From contig CP121691.1 in NCBI GenBank assembly GCA_038396585.1, positions 1,922,001 to 1,986,000 on the forward strand: a DNA stretch of 64,000 nucleotides, in the 5' to 3' direction. This stretch comes from Vallitaleaceae bacterium 9-2. GTDB lineage: Bacteria; Bacillota; Clostridia; Lachnospirales; Vallitaleaceae. This document shows, in pieces, positions 25,093-34,741 of the stretch (position 1 is its first letter; every line of letters begins with the position of its first letter). Both the position numbers and the translations under genes were made by a program. Below the pieces are notes generated by a model that searched no databases, was not told the origin of the DNA, and worked only from the letters and a program-made list of their open reading frames with translations.

Positions 25093-25663
25093 CAACATTC
25101 ACCCGCCCTGTCAATTTAACAACACTAACCTCCATTGCTTTAGTTGTGTTTTGGCTTCTAATATTTAGTTTAATTACTTGACTGGTTCCTAGTGTACTGT
25201 TATATGTTGAAATGCTATCGCCATCAAAGTTACTTTCCACTCCGTCACCAAGTTCTTTTGAAAAACGAAAGGTTAACTCCTGTTTAATTTGATTCGCACT
25301 TAGTGTTTCTATTCGGGTGGCTATGCCATTGATTTGTTTATCCACTATAAAATGTTTTGGCCATCTTTTTTCTTTTAGCTCTATAATGGCACCAGAACTT
25401 GTATCTTGTTCAAAAATGTTGTACCCATATTGTTGTTCTATGACATCATAGAAAAAAATAAGCGCATATGAATGGTTATATTCCATCATTGTTCTATTGC
25501 GGATATCTTGCAAATCAGATTTGAACTCACCTACATTGGCTTCAACACTATTTTCAAAAACACTATGTACACTCATAGATACGATTGTAACCAATATGGA
25601 TAACACGGCTATAGCAATGATGATTTCTATAAGTGTAAACCCTCGTTCACTTTTTTTAATCAT
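25082..25663 (-). CDS. minor type IV prepilin (GspH/FimT-like)
   Basis: The protein of about 193 residues has the class III signal RGFTLIEIIIAIAVL with cleavage after Gly near residue 8, followed by a transmembrane helix and a globular domain. The ATG at 25663 overlaps the stop of the large PilX-like gene (ATGA) and has GGAG nine bases before it, so I prefer it to the TTG at 25678. The three minor prepilins and the large PilX-like protein probably form a tip or priming complex. Confidence 0.86.
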   Translation of the reverse strand: MIKKSERGFTLIEIIIAIAVLSILVTIVSMSVHSVFENSVEANVGEFKSDLQDIRNRTMMEYNHSYALIFFYDVIEQQYGYNIFEQDTSSGAIIELKEKRWPKHFIVDKQINGIATRIETLSANQIKQELTFRFSKELGDGVESNFDGDSISTYNSTLGTSQVIKLNIRSQNTTKAMEVSVVKLTGRVNVDDL

Positions 25664-28413
25664 TGTGCAATTCTCCAATTCTTGATATGAATATATTCTT
25701 CATAATGCTTGCGCATTTCGCCTATATCGCCAGGAGCCACTAATATTTCTTCAATCACTTCCATCTGGTTAAGTTCAATACCTAGTGGACTGTTTAGCGT
25801 ATCCCGATTAAATGCACTTGATAGTTTTGGTGTCTCCATAATAAGCTGGGTCAAATAGTTGCGAACGTCCATAGAATTATTAATAATATCGACCGATGCA
25901 TTTTCTATATATATATTTTCCTGGGCAATGATCGTCCCATAATATGTCATATCACCAACAATCGTCACTTCACCTGAAGTAATGACTACACCCTGCATTT
26001 GCGTCGGGCTCTCATCCGTTGTATTGATGACATAATAGTTTTTACCATTAATAGTTTGTAATCCATCGGATAATCCTCTATATTGGGCTGGTGGATTCTC
26101 CCCTATCAGCAATATGTCTTGTTGATGCGATGTGCCTTGAAAAATAGCTACTTCCTTTACTTGGCTATCTCCAGATAATCCTGTATTGACCGTATAATAA
26201 TCCACCTCCTCAATGGTAGCATCTTTCCCAATCCAGTCTGCTGTAGGCGTCTGATCAATATTGGAGTAATTGCCAATCACTCGCGCATTCTTCATGTTTT
26301 CAATTGTATCTTTAACATTTGATGTGTCTCCATAAAATCCAATCGGATCCCCTTGTGCTTGTCTATGTCTTAAGTAATTCAAAATATATGTATAGTCTCG
26401 TAAAATCTCTGTTTCTGCATAATTGTTCATCAGATTTCCATTGGTGCTATGTACATCAATCGTCTGGTTTCCAGCGGCTGACTTGCCCATCACTGCTCCT
26501 TGGGTAAAAATATAGGCATCATGGTCAATGTTAATATTTCCATCACCTTTTTCAATAAAAGGTTCAACCGAAGCTTCCTGGCTAATTTGTGTAAAATAAG
26601 TCGCTTTATCCTCGACCGACATCACATCTGAAGCGCCATCAACTTTGTAATATAGCTGAAGACTAGATTCTGCTCCCTTTGCCGGCGTCGCCATCTGGAT
26701 GCCCGCACCGCCTTCTGCTAATCCGCTTGTATCTGAAATTGGAAATGCATAGGCTAAATAGTTACCTCGAATTCCCATGCTCTCTCCTGTTTCATATAAA
26801 CTAGAAGGTCCATTATTAGGGTCTGGTGTAAACGTATCGTTAACAAAAGATGTTCCTGCAATAAAAATACCTTCTTTATCGCTTTCTTCTTCAATGGGAT
26901 GTTTGGGTGGATCCCCAGTGATGTTTAATGATGAGGTTCCTGTTCCACGTTGAATATCTGCGTTGATTACAATAGAGCTTAATTGATGATAATTATTCGA
27001 CCTTCCAACAAATCCATAATAATTTCCATCAATATTGATATGATTACCTTTTCCATTTAATATCAAATCATTTTTGGTGTAGACATTACCATTAATAACA
27101 TCAATGCGATTATTCTCTCCAATAATATGATGACGTGAATCCGATTGAATGGCCAAACTGTCGCAATAAATATGTCCATTTAGAACCGATAAGTGAGAAT
27201 TTTGAGTTCCGGCCTCCATTTGAACAAAGCTCTGTGTCACCACATCTCCAGATACGGAGATAGTATTATCCTGACCTGCAACAATAACCCCCTTATAATT
27301 ATTGGTATTACGCGGTGAATTGCTATTTTGTGGATCCAAGTTAAAATCGCCTGTAGGATTTGTGCCTAATGCATACATATTACCTATGATCACAGCATCC
27401 ACATTTGCAAACCGTAAATCCTTCTCCGTTACTAGCGCATATTGCCATAAAGGATTATCTACTGTGGCATATTTAGACTGATTCACAGTAATTGGCATCA
27501 TATCCTTTGGCGCTTCTATAACTAAATCGGTGGATATAGTTCGTTGTGTCCGATCATGAAATGTAAATGTGGATGTTAACTCTTTAACGACAAATTGGTT
27601 ATCATACAATGCATGACCATCGGTCTCAGAAAAGTCCAGGATTTCAGAAAAATCAATACTTTCTAATATAAGATTTCCAAGCGTAGCTTCTTGGTCCAGA
27701 AAGATATAGTTTGATGTTCCTCCAGAAGATTTGATATCTGCTTCAATTGCAGATACTGCACTGTTAAAATATTCCTTAAAGTGATAATTCATTCGCTCAT
27801 TATGATATCTCGTCATTGCATCTTGATCAAACACAATTGTATGGTATGCGTGATCTGAGTAATCATCCGCTTTGGTCAGAACACGTGTCATATGATCCGG
27901 GGTTCCAGACATTACTTTTAAAAAGTACCCCTCATACAAACCACTTGAATAATCATTATACAAATTATATGTAGCGTGAATATTACTTAAAAACTGCTTA
28001 AGGTATAATTTTCGATTCATATAACCACTGGGTGTTGTGCTCGTAGAATAAGCTCCATTATATAGCACATTCTGTTCAATTAAATAGACCATGTCTAGCA
28101 TAAGTTGAGATTCATAACTTCGAATGTCTGACAATATATTTTCCATAACCGTCTTCTTATGCAAAACATCTAACGCAGTTTCATCAGATGCATATTTTAA
28201 AGCCTCATCTACATAATATCCAAGAATTGAATACACTTGATCTATACCAGATTCGGAGTAATACTGGGTACGTTTCATCATCGTATCTGTAAACTTCATA
28301 TTGTAGTTCATTAGACTCAAGGATAATATTGTTGTTCCAAGAACAGTTAAGACTGCAATGGTAATTACAGTCATAAGAAGCGTCGAACCTTTTTCACTTT
28401 GTAAATGTCGCAT
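25660..28413 (-). CDS. large PilX-like pilus-associated protein with beta-helix region
   Basis: The protein of about 917 residues begins with a short leader, KGSTLLMTVITIAVLT and one membrane helix, then NMKFTDTMMKRTQYYSESG, an opening typical of PilX/PilV-like accessory pilins. The FTLIE motif is replaced, as in PilX families. The extracellular part has a middle region rich in Asn, Gly, Asp and Ile with irregular repeats around residues 380-500 (for example NGNVYTKNDLILNGKGNHI), which suggests a right-handed beta-helix. That would be unusually large for a pilin-like protein and fits a tip adhesin, an inference. I start at the ATG at 28413, nine bases after AGGTG; GTG and ATG codons at 28425 and 28422 are alternatives. 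Confidence 0.75.
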   Translation of the reverse strand: MRHLQSEKGSTLLMTVITIAVLTVLGTTILSLSLMNYNMKFTDTMMKRTQYYSESGIDQVYSILGYYVDEALKYASDETALDVLHKKTVMENILSDIRSYESQLMLDMVYLIEQNVLYNGAYSTSTTPSGYMNRKLYLKQFLSNIHATYNLYNDYSSGLYEGYFLKVMSGTPDHMTRVLTKADDYSDHAYHTIVFDQDAMTRYHNERMNYHFKEYFNSAVSAIEADIKSSGGTSNYIFLDQEATLGNLILESIDFSEILDFSETDGHALYDNQFVVKELTSTFTFHDRTQRTISTDLVIEAPKDMMPITVNQSKYATVDNPLWQYALVTEKDLRFANVDAVIIGNMYALGTNPTGDFNLDPQNSNSPRNTNNYKGVIVAGQDNTISVSGDVVTQSFVQMEAGTQNSHLSVLNGHIYCDSLAIQSDSRHHIIGENNRIDVINGNVYTKNDLILNGKGNHINIDGNYYGFVGRSNNYHQLSSIVINADIQRGTGTSSLNITGDPPKHPIEEESDKEGIFIAGTSFVNDTFTPDPNNGPSSLYETGESMGIRGNYLAYAFPISDTSGLAEGGAGIQMATPAKGAESSLQLYYKVDGASDVMSVEDKATYFTQISQEASVEPFIEKGDGNINIDHDAYIFTQGAVMGKSAAGNQTIDVHSTNGNLMNNYAETEILRDYTYILNYLRHRQAQGDPIGFYGDTSNVKDTIENMKNARVIGNYSNIDQTPTADWIGKDATIEEVDYYTVNTGLSGDSQVKEVAIFQGTSHQQDILLIGENPPAQYRGLSDGLQTINGKNYYVINTTDESPTQMQGVVITSGEVTIVGDMTYYGTIIAQENIYIENASVDIINNSMDVRNYLTQLIMETPKLSSAFNRDTLNSPLGIELNQMEVIEEILVAPGDIGEMRKHYEEYIHIKNWRIAQ

Positions 28414-28425
28414 CAAAATCATCAC

Positions 28426-29355
28426 CTACTCTTTTGCCAGTCGTGTTGTCACAACTTTAGACAGCAGCTTTCCATTTTTGCTCACTTCAATTTCAAATTC
28501 ATATAGTCGATAGTCAAAAATCAAGGGTTCTGTTATATTGCGATGAATGGTATTTGTTCCTGTGTTTAGGTCAATGATCGGTTTGATTTGATCTTGCGGC
28601 GTCTCATACACATAAATATCTGCCACGTCTCCTGAGCTATTTGTAATCTCTATATTGGTTGTTATATGGTCTTCTTGCGTCATAGTATCTAATGTAACAA
28701 TATTAATGATACCTTCATAATCTATGGCTTTTATTTCTTCACTATAATGGGTTCCGTTTATTTCAACATCTATTTTTAACTCATCCGCGTTAATTTTCTT
28801 TATATTGATTGCAACTTCCCTATTTTCCGCCGTTCCTATAATTTCATGCTCTATTAAGTGACGTTCACGATCATATAAATACACTCTCGCCGATGAAGTT
28901 TTTGCATCGTCTAGTCGGATTTCCACATCAAATGTATGGGTCCTATTTGCAATTTCAGACACAGGCATTCGATATTTACTATCATCAAATTCATTATTAT
29001 AGCCAATATCCACATTATCCTTTCTTAGCATAAAAAAGACTTCATATCCTTGTGGGATCATAGGCAAATCAAAACGTGAAAGAACATCATCACTTAATTT
29101 TCCTGTTGCATCGACTGCACTATCTAAATCCAACACTTGTTCCATATGCATGGTTTTAATGCTTTCAATAAACTGTTGTGTCAATTGGGTTGCTTTTAGT
29201 TGTTCGCGTGTTTGAATTGATGAAGCCAATGCACTTTGAAAAATCAGTGCAATAGGAACAGTAACGATACCTATAATGGCAACGGTGACGATGACTTCAA
29301 CCAGTGTAAACCCTTGATTTAAGCTTTTATATTTTTCTAGACGCTTTTTTCCCAT
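28426..29355 (-). CDS. minor type IV prepilin
   Basis: A prepilin of about 309 residues with the motif QGFTLVEVIVTVAIIGIV (cleavage after Gly near residue 15), then a long extracellular domain rich in acidic and beta-forming segments. The ATG at 29355 has GGGTGA upstream and lies 34 bp after the PilO-like gene. A longer in-frame opening to 29472 overlaps that gene and would bury the prepilin signal, so it is rejected. The length exceeds that of simple pilins (about 150), suggesting a specialised minor subunit. Confidence 0.85.
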   Translation of the reverse strand: MGKKRLEKYKSLNQGFTLVEVIVTVAIIGIVTVPIALIFQSALASSIQTREQLKATQLTQQFIESIKTMHMEQVLDLDSAVDATGKLSDDVLSRFDLPMIPQGYEVFFMLRKDNVDIGYNNEFDDSKYRMPVSEIANRTHTFDVEIRLDDAKTSSARVYLYDRERHLIEHEIIGTAENREVAINIKKINADELKIDVEINGTHYSEEIKAIDYEGIINIVTLDTMTQEDHITTNIEITNSSGDVADIYVYETPQDQIKPIIDLNTGTNTIHRNITEPLIFDYRLYEFEIEVSKNGKLLSKVVTTRLAKE

Positions 29356-29389
29356 CCAATCACCCGCTTTTCTTGCCTTAAAAATCTTG

Positions 29390-30508
29390 TTATTGAATAA
29401 TGGATACATTCCCCTCTTGATTGATAACATTAAACCGTGGACGGGCCTCATCTTCATATTCAACCCGAACAATCATAGGTAAATCTGTATCATTTATTAA
29501 CGTTGCATTGACGCCACTTGTATCTTGCGCATCATAGCGTCCGCTTGATATGACTTTGACATCAATTACTTGACCTGGAACAAACTCTTTTCCAATAGAA
29601 TAATCTTCTGGATATGTTCTAGAACGTGTGCGATACCGATAGTAATACGAATCATTATTTTGACTAACATGTATTTCAATTGGCTCATTATCAGGATTAT
29701 CTGCCGTTATTTTTGTTAAATTCTCTTGCCCTGCTCGATACATATTGACCGTATCCATCGCTGAATTAATCGACGTAATTCCTATGACTAGATCATCTAC
29801 TTCATGAATTTCTCCGGCTCGAACACCAGAACTATAGTGAATTCCTAACGAGGAAATCGGTCGAAAAACCGAATCATTTTTGGGTGTAAATGTGCCAAAA
29901 TGCTCCGTAGGTTCATACTCTCTATTAGGCGATTCTAAGGCGTAAAAAAAGATATCAAAGGTTGACACTACCTGGCTATTGACCAAATCGCTGTTGGCAT
30001 TCATATTTCCGACAGAAAGTTTAGAAGGGTATGTTTGAATAAATGATAACATTTGTTTGTAATCATTATAGGTTGTCTCAAAATTGACGCTCACCGGAAT
30101 TTGAATCACTTGTTCATAATTTGTATTCTCATCTGTCTTTGATTCTTCGTCTATATTTTGTACGACGACCATTTCTTTTCCAATAGAATAGGTCTGGATG
30201 GTCAATGAGTCGATTGTATCTTCAAGTGTTTTCATTATATAAATTATGTCTTCTTGAACTAATCCAGCCGGAAAACTATCGTTCACTCTTTGAACATAGT
30301 TTTGTGCTTCTAACGTTTCTGATAAATATACCTCTTTGTTGGCATATTCTAAAGCTAAAAAAGTCTGTTCTTCACGTAATGCTTCAATTTCCTTGCCCAT
30401 TAAACGACTTTTTTCTTGAAGAGGCGAATAAATCATGAACCAATATATAGCAACAACAATGATTCCGCCTAAGAACATGAGTAAGTATTTTTCTTTATTG
30501 GTCATCAT
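29390..30508 (-). CDS. PilO-like pilus assembly protein
   Basis: The 372-residue protein has a single membrane helix near residues 8-26, then a helical coiled-coil stretch (EKSRLMGKEIEALREEQTF) and a ferredoxin-like periplasmic-type region, the arrangement of PilO. Sequence conservation in this family is low, so the assignment leans on position directly after the PilM-PilN gene. A C-terminal segment from about residue 210 onward is additional and of unknown role. The start overlaps the preceding gene by 14 bp. Confidence 0.7.
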   Translation of the reverse strand: MMTNKEKYLLMFLGGIIVVAIYWFMIYSPLQEKSRLMGKEIEALREEQTFLALEYANKEVYLSETLEAQNYVQRVNDSFPAGLVQEDIIYIMKTLEDTIDSLTIQTYSIGKEMVVVQNIDEESKTDENTNYEQVIQIPVSVNFETTYNDYKQMLSFIQTYPSKLSVGNMNANSDLVNSQVVSTFDIFFYALESPNREYEPTEHFGTFTPKNDSVFRPISSLGIHYSSGVRAGEIHEVDDLVIGITSINSAMDTVNMYRAGQENLTKITADNPDNEPIEIHVSQNNDSYYYRYRTRSRTYPEDYSIGKEFVPGQVIDVKVISSGRYDAQDTSGVNATLINDTDLPMIVRVEYEDEARPRFNVINQEGNVSIIQ

Positions 30509-32108
30509 CGGTCACCTCCTGTTTAGAATAGGTACATTGAATCAGTGCTGAAACGATTGTGCTTTCACTATCAGCTTCCCCTATGCGATTGACTGCAGGT
30601 ATATAGACTTCTTCAAACATTGGTAGGGATTCCCCGTTAGGGCTAGTGACCGTCTGCTTTTTCAAATACGTCAACATCTGTGCCAATGTTTCTTCATCAC
30701 GAAAAGAAGCATTCATCGTTAATGCCTCAGAAGTTACATTAATAGCCGACAAAAACCCTTGCTCCGGCATTGTCCGTTCTAACTCTTGAATGAATGTCAA
30801 CAAGCCATCTGATTGTGTCGTTGTCATATTTTCAATCTTTATTCTAAAATCACGTTCTTCAAGTGCTACTTTGTGTTCCTCAATAATGGCATGAATGTCG
30901 CTCATCCCATGAATATCTTGTTCAATCTGGCGTTTGGTTCGTTCCAAAGAAGTATACTGCGCATAACCTTGATAAAAATGCGCTCCTAATGCAACCATTA
31001 GCAAAATACTTATAAGGATAGGAATTCTTTTTTTTGCTTGAAGTTCATCTTTGTTTTTTATTGAAAGCGGCAATAAATTCATTGTCGATAGAGTGGCACC
31101 TAAAGCGATTGGATAATAATGAAGCTCATCTACAGACACTCTTGCACTGTTGATTATAAAATTATCAAATCCATTGACTTTTTTGACGGTTAATCCAAAA
31201 AACTTTGATATATACTCTTGCGCACCGGCAATTTCAGAGCCTCCGTCCATAATATATATCTGTTCAATCGGGTTTGGATTACGCGAACTATAATAATCAA
31301 TCAAACGCGCCACTCCATTTAAGATTTGTTCCATTCCACTTGTAACATCGCTATGTAGATAAGGATTATCCTTATGGTTAGGATTGAGTAATTGACGTTC
31401 TTTTGCCAACGCAACGGCTGCATTATAGTCTACATCAAAATGTTGACATATACTGTTATGAATTGCTTGAGTACCAAAAAGAATATTACGACTAAACTTT
31501 ACAACACCATTTGACACAATCGTAACCATGGTGCTTTCCGGACCGATGTTCAAAAATAGATTTGTGCCTTCATATTTTTCATACTGTACAAAATTCACCA
31601 TGCTATTTCCCGAAAAATCAACGCCTACTATTTCCAGGTGACAATCACGTGCTAATTCGATGTACGTTTGAATCAGTTTTTTTAAGGCGGCAACAATGTT
31701 TACCTTTATTTTTTTTCCTTCTTCAGTCTCAATAATTTCTGATATTGTAAAATCCAAACAATATTCTGCCAAATTAACCGGAAAATACTCATCTGCATTT
31801 AACTCAATAATATTTTTTAGTTTTTTGTATGGTACATGAGGCAATTCAACCTCTCGTGTAATAATCTTACTACTCGAAACACTAAAAACTACATGCTTTT
31901 CTTTAATCTGATTTTTATCTAAGACGTTTCGTATCAATTGTGCCATCTCTGTTAGATTCGATAATCCACCATCTTGAACGGCTCGTTCTGGTGTTGGGAT
32001 TTTTTCGCCAAACACAAAGTGACTTTTTTTTCCTTTTCTTTGAATATATGCAACTTTGATCCATTCATTACCAATATCAATCGACACAAGTTTTTTTGGA
32101 AGTGCCAT
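30495..32108 (-). CDS. PilM-PilN fusion pilus assembly protein
   Basis: The 537-residue protein joins two parts usually encoded separately. Residues about 1-340 are an actin-like PilM ATPase domain (LVSIDIGNEWIKVA at the start; NIGPESTMVTIV near 178; MDGGSEIAGA near 290). A membrane helix RIPILISILLMVALGAHFY (near residue 370) and a C-terminal coiled-coil plus globular part correspond to PilN. The fusion fixes their ratio in the inner-membrane alignment complex with the PilO-like protein. AGGGGG precedes the ATG. Confidence 0.85.
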   Translation of the reverse strand: MALPKKLVSIDIGNEWIKVAYIQRKGKKSHFVFGEKIPTPERAVQDGGLSNLTEMAQLIRNVLDKNQIKEKHVVFSVSSSKIITREVELPHVPYKKLKNIIELNADEYFPVNLAEYCLDFTISEIIETEEGKKIKVNIVAALKKLIQTYIELARDCHLEIVGVDFSGNSMVNFVQYEKYEGTNLFLNIGPESTMVTIVSNGVVKFSRNILFGTQAIHNSICQHFDVDYNAAVALAKERQLLNPNHKDNPYLHSDVTSGMEQILNGVARLIDYYSSRNPNPIEQIYIMDGGSEIAGAQEYISKFFGLTVKKVNGFDNFIINSARVSVDELHYYPIALGATLSTMNLLPLSIKNKDELQAKKRIPILISILLMVALGAHFYQGYAQYTSLERTKRQIEQDIHGMSDIHAIIEEHKVALEERDFRIKIENMTTTQSDGLLTFIQELERTMPEQGFLSAINVTSEALTMNASFRDEETLAQMLTYLKKQTVTSPNGESLPMFEEVYIPAVNRIGEADSESTIVSALIQCTYSKQEVTDDDQ

Positions 32109-32143
32109 CGTATTCCCCCTATACTTTACTTCTATCTATATCT

Positions 32144-32890
32144 TTATGTACGTTGAATAATTAAAAAATACCATTGAATAATTTTATCGCCATACAACGC
32201 AGCTAAAACAATTCCTCCGCTTAAAAACGGACCAAAAGGAATGCGCTGTTTTCGATTCATCACTTTAAGCCCAATCAGTGTCAATCCAATAACCGATCCA
32301 AAAACAGACCCAAGAAATAAAGCCAGGATAATTTTTTGCCAACCTAAAATCCATCCTGCTACTGCCATAAGCTTTATATCTCCCATGCCCATCTGTCCTT
32401 TGGTCACTATATGAACAATAAGTAATGGTATGCTAACTGCAAAGAATCCAAAGATACTGTGTAAAAAATCTTTCCCAAAAAAACATTCATAAATTAACCC
32501 AACGATTAATAAAAATAATAATATGCCATTAGGAATGATCATCCATTGAATATCAATCACGGAAATGACCAGACACGTTGAAAACAAAATAGCGGCCATT
32601 ACACCTAGTGGTGTTAAACCCAGCACACTATATACCCATACAAATCCGATTCCATTAATCAATTCAATCACCGGATACTGAATAGACACTGTTGCCTTAC
32701 AACTTCGGCATCGCCCCCGAAGAATAAGGTAACTAATGACTGGAATAAGATCATACCACTTTATTTGTTGTCCACACGCCATACAATGGGATGGCGTGTA
32801 AACAATCTCTTGATGCCTAGGAATTCTAAAGATACATACATTTAAAAATGACCCGACCAAAAGACCAAATATACATATAGCTATTACCAT
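32144..32890 (-). CDS. pilD: type IV prepilin peptidase PilD
   Basis: This 248-residue membrane aspartic protease removes the leader from prepilins and N-methylates the new N-terminus. It has the cytoplasmic loop with two CxxC pairs (CMACGQQ and CRSCKA, near residues 38-64), the catalytic Asp region SVIDIQWMIIPN near residue 120 and the second GMGDIKLMA near 180. About seven membrane segments follow. Its ATG overlaps the pilA stop (TAATG), so pilin and peptidase are translationally coupled. Confidence 0.95.
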   Translation of the reverse strand: MVIAICIFGLLVGSFLNVCIFRIPRHQEIVYTPSHCMACGQQIKWYDLIPVISYLILRGRCRSCKATVSIQYPVIELINGIGFVWVYSVLGLTPLGVMAAILFSTCLVISVIDIQWMIIPNGILLFLLIVGLIYECFFGKDFLHSIFGFFAVSIPLLIVHIVTKGQMGMGDIKLMAVAGWILGWQKIILALFLGSVFGSVIGLTLIGLKVMNRKQRIPFGPFLSGGIVLAALYGDKIIQWYFLIIQRT

Positions 32891-33342
32891 TATTCTTGGT
32901 CATATTCTGCATTAGCTTCAGGGGCAAGTTCGTAAGTGTCTCCTCCACCAGAAACTTGAACACTCATGCGTCCATTTCCATCTACTACAATAGTAAATGC
33001 TGCAAAATCGGAAGCTCTAAAGGAAGGTGCAAGGGTTGTTTGATTTATTTCATCAAATAAGTCTCCCTCAAAACCTGTATCTGTAGCATCTAATCCCGTG
33101 ACATTTGTTCCAGCCGCATCATCTGTATCATAATTACTATTTTTAGCTAACACTTGAGCAGCTGCATTATAAATAATTTTTGCATTGGCCACATCTGCCG
33201 CTTTACGTGAGTTTTCAACCGCGCCTAAAATGTTGGGTACTGCAATAACAGCAATGATTGCTAAGATTGCGATAACGATAATTAACTCAATTAATGTAAA
33301 TCCTTCTTGTTTGTTTTTCATTCTCTCTACCATTTTTTTCAT
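32890..33342 (-). CDS. pilA: major type IV pilin PilA
   Basis: The 150-residue prepilin has a 14-residue basic leader, EGFTLIELIIVIAILAII with cleavage after Gly14 and the conserved Glu5 of the mature pilin, and a small acidic C-terminal domain. Its size and canonical helix make it the likely major subunit. AGGAG lies about ten bases before the ATG. It follows pilC by 51 bp. No cysteine pair for a disulfide loop is visible, unlike many Gram-negative pilins. Confidence 0.9.
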   Translation of the reverse strand: MKKMVERMKNKQEGFTLIELIIVIAILAIIAVIAVPNILGAVENSRKAADVANAKIIYNAAAQVLAKNSNYDTDDAAGTNVTGLDATDTGFEGDLFDEINQTTLAPSFRASDFAAFTIVVDGNGRMSVQVSGGGDTYELAPEANAEYDQE

Positions 33343-33393
33343 TCCTCATACACTCCTATTATTAGATATTTTGTGGGGGTTCTCAATTTAACT

Positions 33394-34602
33394 TTATAGA
33401 TTACCTACACCTTGGTACATGCCAAACATTGGTTGTACAATGGAGATTACTACAAAGCCTACGACCACTGCCAAAACGACGATGATTATTGGTTCTAGCA
33501 AAGAGGTCATCTGAGCAACTGCAGACTCTACTTCCCCATCATAGAAGTCTGCAACTTTATTTAAAATAGGTTCAAGTTGTCCTGTATCTTCCCCGATTTT
33601 TACCATATGTGTAATCATCGGCGGAAAAGCCCCTAATTCTCGTATCGGCTTTGATAAGGACGAACCTTCGCTCACTTGGTTTCTTGCATCTTCAAGCCCC
33701 TTTTCAACCACGTAATTATCAACAACTTTTGCCACGATGGCAAGTGCGTCAAGTAAGGGCAATCCCGAAGCAAGTAATGTACTTAGCGTCCTTGAAAAAC
33801 GAGACGCCACAATTTTTGTCTGAACGGGTCCGATAATCGGCATCTTTAATTTTATTCGGGCTAATGTTATCGCTCCCACTTCTGACTTAACATAAATTCG
33901 CATCAAAATAATACCAACTATGATCGCAGGAACTAAGATATACCATCGATATTTGATAAAATTGCTTGTGGCAATCAATGCTCTTGTCGTTGCCGGTAAC
34001 TCCATTCCCATCCCATCAAACATACTAACAAAGGTAGGAACGACAACAAGCACTAGAAGAATGACAACCGCTAATGCCACTACAGAAACAACTGCAGGAT
34101 ATGTTGTTGCTTTTCGAACGGATTGTTGTAATTTGTATTCTTTCTCAAAATGCTCTGCCATACGATGTAAGGCAACTTCAAGACTTCCAGACACTTCTCC
34201 CGCTTCAATCATATTGATAAGGATTTCAGGGAAATATTTGCTATTTGCACGCATTGTTGCAGATAATGCCTCCCCTTGTTCAACACGCTCATACATGTTC
34301 GCGACAACTTTGGCAAGATACTTATTTTCTGTTTGTTCTTTGAGCAGATATAAGGCTTCCAAAACACTGACTCCAGCATTTAATATTGCCTCAAATTGTT
34401 GGCAAAAAATCGTCAGATCCTTAACCTTTACAGGATTACCTAAGACGACTTCACCATGTAAGGCTCCTTGTTCAGAAATAGTCTCCGGAAATAGATTGTT
34501 CTCTTTGAGCTTTATAATCGCAGATTGACGATTAGAAGCTTCAATAACCCCTTTTTGTTTTTTTCCATGAATTGTTGATGCAACATAACTAAATTTTGCC
34601 AT
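33394..34602 (-). CDS. pilC: type IV pilus inner-membrane platform protein PilC
   Basis: The 402-residue GspF/PilC family protein has an N-terminal soluble domain, two duplicated cytoplasmic T2SF domains (about residues 68-190 and 270-395) and three membrane helices (near 170-190, 220-242, 373-395). It forms the platform on which PilB and PilT act. A consensus promoter and a phased repeat array lie immediately upstream, so pilC-pilA-pilD and following genes can be transcribed separately from pilB-pilT. Confidence 0.95.
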   Translation of the reverse strand: MAKFSYVASTIHGKKQKGVIEASNRQSAIIKLKENNLFPETISEQGALHGEVVLGNPVKVKDLTIFCQQFEAILNAGVSVLEALYLLKEQTENKYLAKVVANMYERVEQGEALSATMRANSKYFPEILINMIEAGEVSGSLEVALHRMAEHFEKEYKLQQSVRKATTYPAVVSVVALAVVILLVLVVVPTFVSMFDGMGMELPATTRALIATSNFIKYRWYILVPAIIVGIILMRIYVKSEVGAITLARIKLKMPIIGPVQTKIVASRFSRTLSTLLASGLPLLDALAIVAKVVDNYVVEKGLEDARNQVSEGSSLSKPIRELGAFPPMITHMVKIGEDTGQLEPILNKVADFYDGEVESAVAQMTSLLEPIIIVVLAVVVGFVVISIVQPMFGMYQGVGNL

Positions 34603-34643
34603 AATACTACCCCTTCACTTTGGCATTTTTACACAGCAAGATT

Positions 34644-34672
34644 ATTATATCACTCTCAATTGGATAAATCAA
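34644..34672 (-). promoter_or_regulatory. promoter of pilC-pilA-pilD
   Basis: TTGATT (34667-34672), a 17-bp spacer and consensus TATAAT (34644-34649) preceded by TGA form a strong promoter on the minus strand. Confidence 0.75.
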
Positions 34673-34675
34673 TTA

Positions 34676-34725
34676 TTTATTCACTATTTGTTCATATTTT
34701 ATTCATAATGTCTCTAGTTTGTTCA
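34676..34725 (-). repeat. four phased TGAAYAAA repeats upstream of the pilC promoter
   Basis: On the minus strand TGAAYAAA occurs four times at 34718-34725, 34698-34705, 34687-34694 and 34676-34683, with steps of 20, 11 and 11 bp. The last copy ends three bases from the -35 box. The phasing to one DNA face and the position suggest an activator array, or a repressor that reaches the -35. Confidence 0.6.
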
Positions 34726-34741
34726 TATTCCTTCTGTTTTT

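Noticed and set aside
33920-34528. Plus-strand frame of about 200 codons opposite pilC
   Set aside because: It is low-complexity, has no ribosome-binding site, and lies fully antisense to the well-conserved pilC.
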